Origin: Paragorgia papillata
Taxonomy: Eukaryota > Cnidaria > Anthozoa > Scleralcyonacea > Coralliidae
Assembly (NCBI GenBank): GCA_035771165.1
Contig: JAWNZC010000122.1
Span: forward strand, 157,501-221,500
Length of the DNA stretch: 64,000 bases
Direction of reading: 5' to 3'
In this document: piece by piece, positions 10,926 to 22,019 of the stretch
Layout of the letters: every line of letters starts with the position of its first letter
How positions within the stretch are numbered: the first letter of the stretch is position 1
Position numbers and translations under genes: made by a program
The notes under the pieces: model-generated
Told to the model about the DNA's origin: nothing
Databases searched by the model: none
Seen by the model: only the letters and a program-made list of their open reading frames with translations

Positions 10926-11349
10926 TAAATCTAATTTCAGCTATGCGTGTTTTTGGGGGAAAAAAGAAAGAGAAAAAATCTTCCCTCTCAAAATTTTATA
11001 AAATATTTTTATGTTTTGGTACAGAAAATAAAACAGAAATGTCTCGAAATCTTATTTTTATTGTGTCTACAAAGCAAAACGTTTTTCTTGTCTTAAATAA
11101 ACAAGAAATGATGCTATATTATTAAAAGTAAACAAGTTAAAACAAACATTTGAAAAAACAGTCATGAAACAAAAATAGCAAACAGCCAATTTTCTCACAT
11201 AGATTAATAATAGCACCAGAATTAGCTGAAGTGGCGTTTTAACCGTGCATTTGTATACTAGACTTTTTTTAGTCTTCTGAGACTGGCGGCAATGGTTGCG
11301 ACCGAAAAATTCCCGCGGTTAACCCTTTATTGGCCAGGTTTCCAGGAGC

Positions 11350-11490
11350 TCTCCCCTTGACGAGTAAAATCGTCTGGCGTTAGCCAGAGTGAAATAGTCT
11401 GTCGTTAGCCAGAGTAAAATCGTCTGGTGTTAGGCAGAGTAAAATTGTCTGGCGTTAGACTGCCAGAGTAAAATTGTCTGGCGTTAGACA

Positions 11491-11524
<34 letters not shown>

Positions 11525-11590
11525 TGTCTGGCGTTAGACAGAGTAAAATCGTCTGGCGTTAGCCAGAGTAAAATTGTCTGGCGTTAGACA

Positions 11591-11624
<34 letters not shown>

Positions 11625-11815
11625 TGTCTGGCGTTAGCCAGAGTAAAATTGTCTGGCGTTAGACAGAGTGAAATCGTCTGGCGTTAGCCAGAGTAAAATT
11701 GTCTCGCGTTAGCCAGAGTAAAATTGTCTCGCGTTAGCCAGAGTAAAATTGTCTGGCGTTAGACTGCCAGAGTAAAATTGTCTACATGGCGTTAGCCAGA
11801 GTAAAATTAATAAGT
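11350..11815. repeat. Hairpin minisatellite, unit about 25 bp
   Basis: About 18 copies of AAAATCGTCTGGCGTTAGCC plus AGAGT, with variants GTTAGACAGAGT. The core TCTGGC-GTTA-GCCAGA can form a hairpin in many units. Isolated single units occur near 2215, 4690, 24055, 24165, 39360 and 42755. Confidence 0.85.
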
Positions 11816-12044
11816 TGCCAGGCAACTGTGGCCGCCAGTAAAGGGTTAATACATCCAATATTATCGGATGTACTGCAGTAAAATGTGTACATGTTGAAGA
11901 CATGCTAAACACGATTATACACGCGACTACTGTGTGCATTTCCATTGGTCAGCCATTAGAGAACAGATGCACAAATTACGTCACTAACGTGGTCTGCTTT
12001 CTGTAACCAACCACAGATCTCACTGCATTATCACGAGCATATAG

Positions 12045-12915
12045 CGTTGTCTGGAAGCTCAGCTAAAGTCTTTATTCTATCTTTTTGTTTGTCTTCATGC
12101 ATTTTTGTGCACGGTGCACGGTCACTGAACCCATTGTATTTTAGTTTAGTATAATGAACGAATTATCCAGTACCAACGTTTCCGTTCAATCACTCAACCG
12201 TGCTATTTAAATATTAATAAACCTAAAACAAAGGATGTGCACGGTGTAAGGTACGGTAATAGTTAATAGAAACTAAACATGGTTTGGAAACCCGGCAAAC
12301 TTCAAAGCGGTTAACAATCAAGCTACGATTCATGTTGAAAGGGTACTTCAAAAACTCGTTAATAATTCATGAGGAAAACACAAAGGAAATCAGTACCATG
12401 TCCGTGGTTTTATACCTGATAAAACTTCTTGACGTCAGAAAGAATACTAATGAACATACAATTTTATATAAAGAATACTAATGAACATAACATCCAATAA
12501 CGAATCATTTTTGAAGCCATTCAAAACACTCGCATCACGTGTTTTATCAGATCTAAAACATTCGGGCTGCGCCCTCGTGGTTTTAAATCTGATAAAACAC
12601 TCCTGCTCGTGTTTTAAATATTACATAAAGGTGCATAAATCCTTTGTTTTAGTTTTATTAATATTTAAACAGTACGGTTGAGTGATTGAACCCAAACGTT
12701 GCTATTGGATGATTGCTTCATTATACAAAAAAACACAATATGTTCAGTAACCGTGAAAGTGCAAAAATTTCCATAAACCTGAACAAAAATATAAAACAAT
12801 GACTTTTGTTGAGCTTCCAAACCATGTTTAATTTCTATTAACTATGAAATTAAAAAACACAGCTCATTATAGGCGCTTTGAAGTTTGCTGAGTTTCCAGA
12901 CCATATCTCTATCGA
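12045..12915. mobile_element. TIR element (ATGGTCTGGAAACT-type ends) with nested insertion
   Basis: The arms at about 12100-12225 and 12625-12760 are inverted (GTGATTGAACC / ACTCAACCGT blocks). A short uninterrupted relative lies at 24375-24660. Between the arms is a hairpin with CTGATAAAA motifs (12360-12620). Confidence 0.6.
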
Positions 12916-13356
12916 CCAGCCTCGTCCCCAGGCGCTTTATCGCCGCCGCGTGGAGGTACCCGCGGGAAAATCGCGAGGAGTGGACAGTTTATACAGATCA
13001 TGGGTCACCTCGGCTGACGCGATTCATCTTTTTCAATGCCCCGAAAACTCCCCAAGAAAATTCTTTTGAAACGTAGTTTAGTGTTTTACTCGCTTCGGCG
13101 GCTCGTGGGTCACTTTTTTGTAGTCTTATCACGTTGTGACGTCCTCTGTGCATCTCTAACTAAACAGGCAACGACAAAATGGAATCTGTTTGCTGAATAT
13201 CTAATTTGATTTTGCTTTGATTTTTATTTTAATTTTTTTACAAAAATGCTACGATTCCAACAGTTCTTTTCAGGGCTCTGTAGACTATATCAATATTTAT
13301 TTACCAGGAAAAATAATAACTAAAATTACTATTTTAGATGGAAGTTGCTCTTTAAA

Positions 13357-14040
13357 GGGGATTGGATTCGTTTTCAAGATATTTCAATTTGTTTAATATG
13401 TAAATGAGATGGGCTCTGACGTCATGAGCAGGGTACAGTATTTTTACACAAAGCAACATCAGTTATGAAACGTTCAGTGTCACAAGGCGTTTTTATGTGC
13501 ACAGTTTCAAGTGATTTCGTTAAACAAATTTAGAGATAATAAAGGATAAAGGACTGGGTGGCTAATTATCCTTACTTGCAGCCAGCGGCTGAATTGCGAA
13601 GGACGCAGATCAACGTGGCCGTGTCGAGGCATATCAAAGGCGCTCCAGCAGCCGCCAACGACACAGTTCAGACCACGGATCACAGCTGAAGATGCTAGGT
13701 GTTGATTTTATGGAGGGAGGAAAACCGGAGAACCCGGCGAAAAACCCTCGAAGCACAGGAGAGATCAACTACAACTCTACTCACATGAGTCCAAGCTCGA
13801 CAATGGGGTCATTCCCAAGCGGTCGCCCATCCAAGTACTAACCCCGTCTAACCGGGCTTAACATTTTGGTGAGAGGCAGCGCGCTAACAGCACACGCCAC
13901 CCGTGCTCCTCTTATTAAACAAAGTGAAATATCTTGAAAACGAAGAAAGATACGAAAAAATTGTAAAAGATCTTCTATTACAGTTTTATGAGTTCTTTCA
14001 AATTAGACAAACTTAATTTTTGTGGCCAATGTCCTTTAAA
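13357..14040. mobile_element. Family C MITE interrupted by a 5S SINE
   Basis: The left arm at 13357-13545 (TTTTCAAGATATTTCAATTT, TGACGTCATGAGCAGGG) and the right arm at 13915-14040 (GAAATATCTTGAAAACGAAG to GGCCAATGTCCTTTAA) belong to one element. The SINE copy sits between them, so the SINE inserted later. Confidence 0.7.
13570..13912 (-). mobile_element. 5S-rRNA-derived SINE, minus copy with a different tail
   Basis: Read on the minus strand, 13912 to about 13700 matches the head of the copy at 10634 (GCACGGGTGGCGTGTGCTG, GTTAAGCCCGGTTAGACGGG, GGATGGGTGACCGCTTGGGA, CCGGGTTCTCCGGTTTTCC). Below about 13700 the tail differs completely (CCTCGACACGGCCACGTTGA). Confidence 0.75.
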
Positions 14041-14074
14041 GGAGCTAAGTCAAGCTATTTGTAACCAAAACTCC

Positions 14075-14372
14075 AAGGGCTGGGCCAAGATGGCGGCCAA
14101 GGCCGTGTCACGATAGCCTGGCACAGGCTGCCAAAAATGCGCTATATAGTAGCGCATCTTTTGTCTCGGACCTTAGTCTTCATTAAGTTTATCGCGCCTA
14201 GAATTGAATTTTTAAGTCAATCGAAAGCCTGACTAGAACGATAAACTTAGTGAAAACTGGGTCCGAGTCAAAAGTGCGTTATTATATGGCGCATTATTGG
14301 CAGCCTTTGTGCCAAGGGCCATTTGTTTCCGCCATTTTGTTTTTAGCGCCATCTTGGCCCAGCCACTACAAA
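14075..14372. mobile_element. 300-bp TIR element with GGCTGGGCCAAGATGGC ends
   Basis: GGCTGGGCCAAGATGGCG near 14078 is mirrored by GCGCCATCTTGGCCCAGCC near 14350, and GATAAACTTA occurs inverted in the middle. No gene. Confidence 0.65.
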
Positions 14373-14604
14373 TGGGCCTGGGGATGAGGCTGACCAAAAC
14401 TGTACGTCTTATATTGAAAATGAGCTACAAACGAAATTAGAATCGTACATTACAGTTGATTTCATATTACTTTACCCTGGAGTGTTGCGAAGTTCGTTCA
14501 GAGATTGGTTGTAACCATGCTTGTCGATTATCGAATGAAATTGCAATTTGACAACACTCTTTGACGATCTTTATGTAATATTTCATAATACAAACACGAG
14601 AGGA

Positions 14605-14810
14605 CAATGACAATCACGAGGCCGTTATAACCGAGTAATTCTCATTGTTCTCGAGTGTTTGTAAAACATGAGAGAATAATGAAAATCACGAGGCTGCAAG
14701 CCGAGTGATTTTTATTGTTTGCGAATGTTTTACAAACACGAGAGAACATTGAAAATTACGAGGTAATAGGCCGAGTGATTTTTGTTGTTCTCGAGTGTTT
14801 GTAGCCCCTG
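14605..14810. repeat. Short tandem repeat, unit about 75 bp
   Basis: Three copies of ACACGAGAGAAC...AAAATCACGAGG...GAGTGATTTTTATTGTT...TCGAGTGTTTGTA. The unit is itself partly self-complementary. Confidence 0.6.
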
Positions 14811-14842
14811 GTAAAATACACAAGTTTATGGCATAGCTTCTC

Positions 14843-15040
14843 AATCGTCTATAGACCATATTCATAAATGGCCGTGGAATTAATATTCTTTTATGTGCGT
14901 ATAAATTAGCCCCTCTGAACTCGTTTTCATGTGCGAAATTCAAAAGAATCTTTACTCTAAAACGAGGTCAGAAGGGCTAATTTATATATGCACATAAAAG
15001 GATTTTAAATCGTCATTTATGAATAAGGTCTATTATAGTA
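14843..15040. mobile_element. 200-bp MITE (CATTTATGAATA ends)
   Basis: ATAGACCATATTCATAAATG is mirrored by CATTTATGAATAAGGTCTAT. A related copy is at 43335-43510 (ATAGACCACTTTCATAATGG). Confidence 0.75.
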
Positions 15041-15230
15041 GAATTCGCGAGAGGACTTGGTGATATTGGTGCATATTAGATTAGACAATGGTTTATATTA
15101 GTACCCAATGGCCCTTAGTGGCACGTTCTAGACTCTGCAGACGGTATAAACGACTACTGTATCTTAAATTGTCAATGAGATGCACGCGAGTTGCGACGTG
15201 GCTTAAACCAAAGTACATTTTGACGGATGA

Positions 15231-16434
15231 TTACTGTTTGGTTTTTAAGGCATTTGCTAACCTGTAAATAAAAAAATGGCGCAGGAATAATTAAAACTAA
15301 CCCTAACCTTTTTCACCAAAGATCAAACAAAAGGACACTAAAAGCAACCTTACCACTCCATAGCTTCTTCTAATCCCTCTCCTTTTAAAGCTGATGTTTT
15401 AAATATAGACCAAGTTCTGCTTTTTAACGCTGATAATCCTAATGCATTCGAGACCTCTGTTGCCGACATTGAGCCTTCCATATCCTATAGAGAACATCAA
15501 ACACGTGTTGAATGATTGATCCAACTCCGGGACATGACTAAACGATATCAAGTTCTCAGTTGCTCCGCTTTTTGGCAGAAATGTTTATTAGTTCGTTCGT
15601 TTGTTCGTTGGTTAATTGGTTCGTTCGTTCCTTAGTTAGTTAATTGGCTACACACGTAAAAACGCGCAAGCTGTTACATACCTGCAAGCAAGTTGTTACA
15701 AGGCTGTTCAACAGGCTGTCACCGTCATGTGTTCGCACTGGCTGTCCCAGTCTGTTAACATGTCTGTAACAGGTTGTTGACAACTTGTAACAAGGCTAAT
15801 GACTCCAACAGACTGATGACAAGTTGTTCCAACAACCTGTTACCGCTCTGCACTCAACAAGTTGTTAACAGGTTGATGCTAACAAGGTTGTAGCAGCTTC
15901 TTGAATTAACAACATTGTTACAACCTGTTAACAGCCTTGCTACCGACCTGTTGCGACCACATCCTGTTGACAAGCTGTGAGATTTTTACGTGTGTAGTTA
16001 ATTGGTTAGTTAATTGTTCGGCGCTCGGTCGCTCGGGATGTCAGTCAGTCGGTCAGTCAGTCAGTCAGTCGGTCGGTCAGTCAGTCAGTCAGTCAGTCAG
16101 TCAGTCAGTCAGTCAGTCAGTCAGTCAGTCAGTCAGTCAGTCAGTCAGTCAGTCAGTCAGTCAGTCAGTCAGTCAGTCAGTCAGTCAGTCAGTCAGTCAG
16201 TCAGTCAGTCAGTCAGTCAGTCAGTCAGTCAGTCAGTCAGTCAGTCAGTCAGTCAGTCAGTCAGTCAGTCAGTCAGTCAGTCAGTCAGTCAGTCAGTCAG
16301 TCAGTCAGTCAGTCAGTCAGTCAGTCAGTCAGTCAGTCAGTCAGTCAGTCAGTCAGTCAGTCAGTCAGTCAGTCAGTCAGTCAGTCAGTCAGTCAGTCAG
16401 TCAGTCAGTCAGTCAGTCAGTCAGTCAGTCAGTC

Positions 16435-16469
<35 letters not shown>

Positions 16470-19026
16470 AAGTTAGTTAGTTAGTTAATGATGCTATCTT
16501 TAAAAATAATGTACCTGTTTATTAGCAAACACCATTAAAATAGCCTTCTTTAGTTCGTCTTCCTGAAACATAAGCATGATGAAGTTTTGAATAACGTTGA
16601 AAAAGAACCACTTTCAATAAATCAGATCTAGAACTAACCTCTAGCATTGACAAGAGTTCTTGCTTAGAAATACCAATCCTTTCTCGGTCAGCGCTATCCA
16701 CTACGTAAATAACTGCATCAGTGTTGGCATAGTAACATCGCCAGTAAGGTCTAAAAATGTTGAGAGAAGAACGATATATTTATCATTTATAGACCTGGGG
16801 TGAGAGAAATTCAATATGCAGTTACAACCAAATGCAAAAGAGTTGGGATATCTTTCAAAAAAAATATTAGCCATTTAATGTGGGTTAAGCTTACCTTATA
16901 CTTGTTTGTCCTATAAATTGAAAAAGCCAAAAGCAAGAAATGTTAAGACCAATTATTAATAAGTGACGCAGATCTTTGTGGATAATTTTTGGGTGACGGA
17001 AAGTGCGGTTTTCTGGAGGTAAGGGCCCCCAGAAAAAGCTGGAGAGAGTACAGTATATATTTTAGACAACTTACCTCCTAAATCCCAAACTGTTGAGAAA
17101 AGAAAAACAAACAGAAAATTAGTTCAATATATATATTTATTATATGGCTTTGTAATATCCTGAGTTCTGATTGGTCAACGCACGGTCCGTAAAAATGCGT
17201 ATCTGGACCACGGTCTGTCTTTTTCCATATCCAGACCGCTGTCCCGGATGTTGATTTTGCTTGCATGAATTTCTAAGGTTTTCGCACTAATTCTCGAAAA
17301 ACTTGAAATATCAGACCTAAAATATCAGACCAAAATATCAGACCAAAATATCAAGACGTCGGTCTGATATTTTCCTGTACAGACCTCGTTCTCGGTTAAT
17401 AATCTCTTAATATATATATATATATAATTATATATATATATACTGTACTGTAAATACTGTTACTGTATGAAAATGACAATGTCATGATACAAATCAAACA
17501 ATTTATACAGTACATGCCACAATGTTGTAAACAGTACCTTGGAATTTCAGATTCTTGTAAGTTACTGTTTCTACATTAAAACCAATTGCTACATAAAAAT
17601 AAAAAAATATGAACAATTAAATATGAACACCCGGACGCCCTTCTGGCTAAAAGCCTGGACCTGAGTGAATCACAGTTTTGAGCCCTGCCTATGATCACTG
17701 AAACTTACTTGGAATAGTTGTGACAACTTCACCAACTTGAAGCCTAGTAAGTACACAAAACAGGTGTTCATATTAATTGTGATATACCGCACTATTAGTG
17801 TTGAAAAACTCGAAATAACCATATTATAAACATAGGTGTATTAAGGGGGGTGTATTAAACAAACCTGAAAATGTTATACACTCAACGGTGGTGCTCAGTG
17901 TACAAAAATCTGAAAATTTTATACACTTGACAGTGGTGCCAATTAAGCATACAAAAATCTGAATATTTTGTATGCTTGGCAGTGGTGTTGAGCAAATAAA
18001 AAGCAGAATATTTTGTATGCTTGGCACTGGCAGTGATGCCAAGCGTACAAAAATTCTGAAAATTTCTAGGCTTGGCAGTGGTGCTGACTGTACAAAAATT
18101 CTGAAAATTTTGTATGCTTGGCAGTGGTGCTGAGCGTACAAATAATCTGAAAGTTTTGTATGCTCGGCTGTGGTGCCAAGCGTACAAAAATTCTGAAAAT
18201 TTTGTATGCTCAGCAGTGGTACCAAGTGTTCAAAAATTCTGAAAATCCTGTACGCTTAGCAGTCAGGTGCTGAGCATACAAAACTTCTGAACATTTTGTA
18301 GACTTGGCAGTGGTATATATATATATATATATATAAAGTATAAAGTATAGTTTTACCTTAAAGTCTTCGCTACCAGAGGTTTCACCCTAAACGGGATCAT
18401 CAGGCGACTGATGATCCCGTTTAGGGTGAAACCTCTGGTAGCAAAGACTTTAAGGTAAAACTATACTTTATACTTTGTATTTTGCTCTATCTATATATGG
18501 TATTGAGCACTCTCTAACATTTCGTGAACCAAAACTCACTTATATATTATATATATATATATATATATGTATGTGTATATATATATATACATGTATATAT
18601 AACTCAGAGTAGCAACAATCAAATTTTAAGTTAATTTATGTTTATTCACGTGTACACTGCCGTACATATATGTTTAAATCTCTTGTCTAAATTTAATAAA
18701 ATGCAAGTCCAAGTGACAAGATCTATAAGATTTAATACAGTAGTCAGTAGACCTGTGTTGGCAACAAGGATAGCCATCATAAGGCATCCTAAGAGCATCA
18801 GATCTATCTTCAAAACTCATTCCAACCTTACCTGTATAAAATAGTTGTCTTGCCAGCGCCATCAAGGCCGAGAATAAGGATCCTCATTTCTTTTGACCCA
18901 AACAATGAACTGAATGACGAGAATAAACTCGAGAAAAGCCCTCCTAAAGTACAAAGAAAAAAACTAATCAACAAATACAGTCTTAGTTTATGCTCTAAAT
19001 AAAACAAATAAATGTCATTTACCCAT
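15231..19026 (-). CDS. ARL1: ARL1, ADP-ribosylation factor-like GTPase 1
   Basis: Ten coding exons join in phase to 184 residues, close to the 181 of human ARL1: 19023-19026, 18832-18943, 17709-17743, 17538-17588, 17075-17089, 16895-16910, 16639-16750, 16515-16562, 15354-15484, 15231-15261. All junctions are GT-AG. Features: Gly2 for N-myristoylation, amphipathic N-terminal helix, P-loop GLDGAGKT (27-34), switch I Thr51 in IPTIGFN, WDLGGQTSIRPYW (69-81), NKQD (129-132), SAL G5 motif (162-164), ending LKTKQ. ARL1 works at the trans-Golgi, where its GTP form recruits GRIP-domain golgins. The 4-nt first coding exon (ATGG) precedes GTAAATG. The intron between exons 8 and 9 holds the (TCAG)n array. 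Confidence 0.95.
15648..16000. mobile_element. AACAAGTTGTT-rich TIR element (divergent copy)
   Basis: Bounded by ACACACGTAAAAACGCGCAA and TTTTTACGTGTGTAG. The interior consists of variants of CAAGTTGTTACA/CCTGTTAAC. Same family as 2390-2872 and 36108-36562. It lies in the ARL1 intron next to the (TCAG)n array. Confidence 0.7.
16018..16487. repeat. (TCAG)n microsatellite ending in (TTAG)n
   Basis: About 420 bp of pure TCAG, followed by about 50 bp of TTAG. The apparent proteins (SQSVSQSV) are artefacts. Lies in an ARL1 intron, 27 bp from exon 8. Confidence 0.97.
16895..17089 (-). CDS. ARL1: Two ARL1 microexons (15 and 16 nt) encoding switch II
   Basis: Exon 17075-17089 (TTTGGGATTTAGGAG) and exon 16895-16910 (GACAAACAAGTATAAG) are separated by a 164-bp intron. 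Together with flanking bases they encode WDLGGQTSIR. The codon for Gly73 is split by the intron, so the catalytic Gln74 sits in the second microexon. Both have normal acceptors (TCAACAG, TTTATAG) and GTAAG donors. Phase is kept on each side. Confidence 0.92.
17818..18315. repeat. Minisatellite, unit about 60 bp
   Basis: Eight or so units built from GTACAAAAATTCTGAAAATT, TTGTATGCTTGGCAGTGGTG and CTGAGC/CCAAGC. Located in an ARL1 intron. Minus-strand ORFs here are artefacts. Confidence 0.85.
18336..18478. repeat. Near-perfect palindrome with about 65-bp arms
   Basis: AAAGTATAAAGTATAGTTTT at 18336 is mirrored by AAAACTATACTTTATACTTT near 18476. The centre is near 18404. The arms differ at only a few positions (CTTCGC against CTTTGC). 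TA-rich runs flank it. It holds the hammerhead-like motif. Confidence 0.9.
18367..18407 (-). ncRNA. Hammerhead-ribozyme-like motif (type I arrangement)
   Basis: Minus strand, 5' to 3': TCGC (stem I), CTGATGA (core), TCCC-GTTTA-GGGT (stem II), GAA, ACC-TCT-GGT (stem III with a 3-nt loop), A (cleavage position 17), then GCGA (stem I). The NUH rule is met by GUA. The weak point is a U-U mismatch where stem II meets the core, usually G-C. The plus-strand mirror copy has the same core but no stem I. Penelope-like elements are known to carry hammerhead motifs; activity here is unproven. Confidence 0.5.
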
Positions 19027-19228
19027 TTCGAAGCTTTTATTTGTGAAATACAGTCACTCCACTTTGATCCTTTACGTTGCTTTCGTGGCTGTTTATGTGT
19101 ACCTCCGCTGATCAATGCACGATGGACCCTGGGCACTAGGTTGACTTGTGACGTCAAAAAACCATATTATTATTAATATTTAAGGAATATTCATGTATGG
19201 ACTACCACCTTAAATATTTTGAATGGGC

Positions 19229-19665
19229 TATTACCGTAATGATTCGAATAAGCGCCCTCCTTCCAATAAACGCCCCCCTTCCACTGCATTTTTTAAGCGC
19301 CCCCTCCCGAATAAGTGCCCCCCTCAATCATGAGTCGGACGTCGAGAATGCTGCGCCCGACAATCTTGTTGTTGACGAAATTAGTGACTGTGATGATGAA
19401 CTTGTCATTGATTGAGAACAATTAGCTACATTATAAATATAACTTGTATTATATCTACTAGAGCAGAGAACTAGGGTTTCAGTTTTTTTAAAATCCTTGT
19501 TATTGTTCTTGTTCTTGTTAAGATTGTTCAGTTAAAGTTCTGCGTTTTTATGGAATCAGATTGCGGTGTTTGCTAAAAAATTATATAACCGCCCTCTCGA
19601 ATAAGTGCCCCCCCCCCCGTCGGCCTCCTAAAATTAAATAGGCGCTTATTCGAATCATTACGGTA
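19229..19665. mobile_element. Tigger/pogo-like TIR remnant
   Basis: TTACCGTAATGATTCGAATA at 19231 is mirrored at the right end near 19640-19665. The GCGCCC-rich subterminal runs are also inverted. Between them lies a short acidic reading frame (19326-19415, plus) ending DEISDCDDELVID-stop, resembling the acidic C-terminus of a pogo-type transposase. Probably a deletion derivative. Confidence 0.55.
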
Positions 19666-19674
19666 AGCCCATTG

Positions 19675-19812
19675 TCACCCCCACGTGATCCTTACCTCTG
19701 CCTTACTGTGATTGGTCAGTTATAGCGTTTGAGGGCAAAATATGTTTTGCCCTCAAACGCTAACCGACCAATCCCAATTAGGCAGAGGTCAGGGTCACGT
19801 GGAGGTGACACA
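19675..19812. repeat. Palindrome with about 60-bp arms
   Basis: TTGCCCTCAAACGCTAACCG and its mirror meet at about 19745. The outer ends carry CACGTGATCCTTACCTCTG and its complement. A short MITE abutting the previous element. Confidence 0.75.
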
Positions 19813-20484
19813 AACCATAAAATGGATTTAAGAGTAGAGTTCGAGTGTGGCGACAGTGCGGTCTACAAATGTAGACTATTCTTTGGCCTTTCGATTTTCA
19901 TGGATGGGAAAATTAATGACCTGACTCAAGGGATTACCCATCCCAAGACGTCAAGCACTCTCTTTAATTTATGAACAATATTGGAGCTTGTGGATGCGCA
20001 GTAAACTTTAATACGACTAAAGACGGCCTCACGGATGGCGTTTAGTGCTTACCTAAACGCGTTGACAAAGAATTGACCGTGAGGAAAGTGGGACACATTG
20101 CTTACAACATTATTACAGTCCAATCATTTAATGCATTGTAATTAGCTGCACAGCGCAGCGAGCATTTAAGCCAGCTGGTTTCCATATAATCACCACGATC
20201 GCCGTGAACGCTCAAATATTAACTCGGCGATTGCAACATAGTTAATAGAACAGATTGTTCTATATTTTTGTTCAAGTTTATGGAAACTTGTGCAATTTCA
20301 CGGTACTGTATTTCCTGTATAATGAAGCAGTCATCCAATAGCAACGATCGGGTTTAATTAGCGAGTTGCTTCATCGTCACGCGTCCATAGAATTTACTTC
20401 CATATAAGGAACTCCATTGTCAGTTCAACATGACCATGCTTCATGTTGAAAGACAATAGAGCTTCCAAACTATGTATATGTTCT

Positions 20485-20980
20485 ATTAAAGTGCCAATGC
20501 AGCGAAATTTCACCCCAGTTTTTTATGATTGCATTTGAAAGAACACAATGACAACGTAACATCCTTCGTAGAATTTCGTTTCCTTGCTTCATTCTCGAGA
20601 TATTCCGGTTTGTTTGACATGCAAATCTCATACTTATGACATCACACTGCATAATGACTTTTTGAAATAGCATCAAGTTTAGGATAGTCCAAATATTTTA
20701 CACCCAGCTACACACGTTTAGTGACCAGTATGGCTACATACATGCAAGTGCAAAAAAAGTACTTTCGATAAGCACTCTCAAAGAAAATCATACTTTTCAA
20801 AAAGTCATTATGCAGTGTGATGTCATAAGTATGACATTTGCATATCAAACAAACCTGAATATCTCAAGAATGAAGCAAGGAAACAAAATTCTACGAAAGA
20901 TGTTACGTTGTCATTTTAAGTGTTCTTTCAAATGCAATCATAAAAAACTGGGGTGAAATTTCGCTGCATTGGCACTTTAA
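20485..20980. mobile_element. TTAA-flanked MITE, family A
   Basis: TTAAAGTGCCAATGCAGCGA at the left, and its complement ending ...GCACTTTAA at the right. The interior has inverted GACATCACACTGCATAATGA blocks. Confidence 0.8.
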
Positions 20981-22019
20981 CTATGATTGCAACGATCAAC
21001 AATCGTGTCGCTCTTTCCAAATGATCGCTAATTAGACAGCTTGATATTCAGGTCTTCTGCCTCTTCATTCGTGCGGAATCACTAGCAAACGCAACCTCGT
21101 AGTCGTACCCAGGGTCTTATCTCCGCTCCCTAACGACGTTTTTAACGCTAAACAGAACACGTCAGCTTGATTGCCACATCAAATACAACCAAGAAAATTG
21201 CAGGACTCATTCAATGTCAATTTTGATAATTTTATTATTCAAAGTTGTACAAAGGTTGTGAATTACGAATCAAATGTATGAGAGTCCGAATGAATTCATG
21301 AGAGTTAAATAGACCGGCCTCACCAGTCCAACATGGCGGCGGACGAGGCTGGCAATGCACGACGGATGAATTTACAGATGCTGGCGCGATGATAGCTTAA
21401 GGAGAAATAGACGTTGCCAAGGTGATCATTCGTCATGAAACACGAGATTTCTTTGTCGTTAGTTCTAGACAAAGAGAAAATGTCAAGCGTTAGAGAAGCA
21501 AATATAGAATAGACCAATAGACCATTTGGGTCACTACAGCTACCAGTATGCTTTGGCAGTATTCTAGGGTTTCACTGCTGTTGTCATCTTTGCTGCTGTT
21601 ATTGTTGCTCTTGCCCAACGTCATTCCCCTCGGCTGGTCACAGCACCCAGAAATACTGGGTGTAATAAATTAGCAATTTAATTTAGTATGCAAAATCATT
21701 TGGAGTAATGGCAGTCCCATGGGAGAAGTTCATTGTAATGGCGGTCCCATTGGTCCGGTTGGCGGTCCCGTTGAAACTATTTGATTATAACTGGCACAAA
21801 ACTATCTATAATTATGTTTCTCGAGAAATGATTAAGAAAAGCAATGCAGAGTCCACCAGCCGATGCCAGGGCCTTTTCCCGCCCCCCGAACTTCAAAAAG
21901 GCCCTGGGAACGAGGTTGGTTCTTGCCGTCGTCGTTGTTTCTAATGTTAGAACTGTTGTTTTTGTTGCGGTTGCTGCTTCTGTTGGTGTTGCTACTGCTG
22001 TTTCTGTTGTCACCATCGT

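Larger units (their letters stand above)
8995..15230. other. Intergenic region between SVEP1-like gene and ARL1, repeat-filled
   Basis: No exon was found on either strand. It holds a TTGC tetranucleotide run, TTAA-flanked MITEs, two 5S SINEs, a hairpin minisatellite and several TIR elements listed separately. 9000-9770 looks unique and non-coding and should contain the promoter of the SVEP1-like gene, though no core element is recognisable. Confidence 0.6.

Noticed and set aside
11350..11815. CRISPR-like regular repeats
   Set aside because: Units abut without unique spacers and the genome is animal; it is a minisatellite.
15937..16448. SQSVSQSV repeat proteins
   Set aside because: The (TCAG)n repeat has no stop in these frames; it is inside an ARL1 intron.
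18828..19157. 109-codon ORF as the ARL1 N-terminus
   Set aside because: It reads through an intron and a [13 protein letters not shown] repeat end; the true start is ATGG at 19026 spliced to 18943.
21334..21393. Plus-strand start ATGGCGGCGGACGAGGCT as a gene start
   Set aside because: Only 19 codons, no clear donor or following exon, and near a repeated AACCTCGTA...CCCAGGGTC motif.
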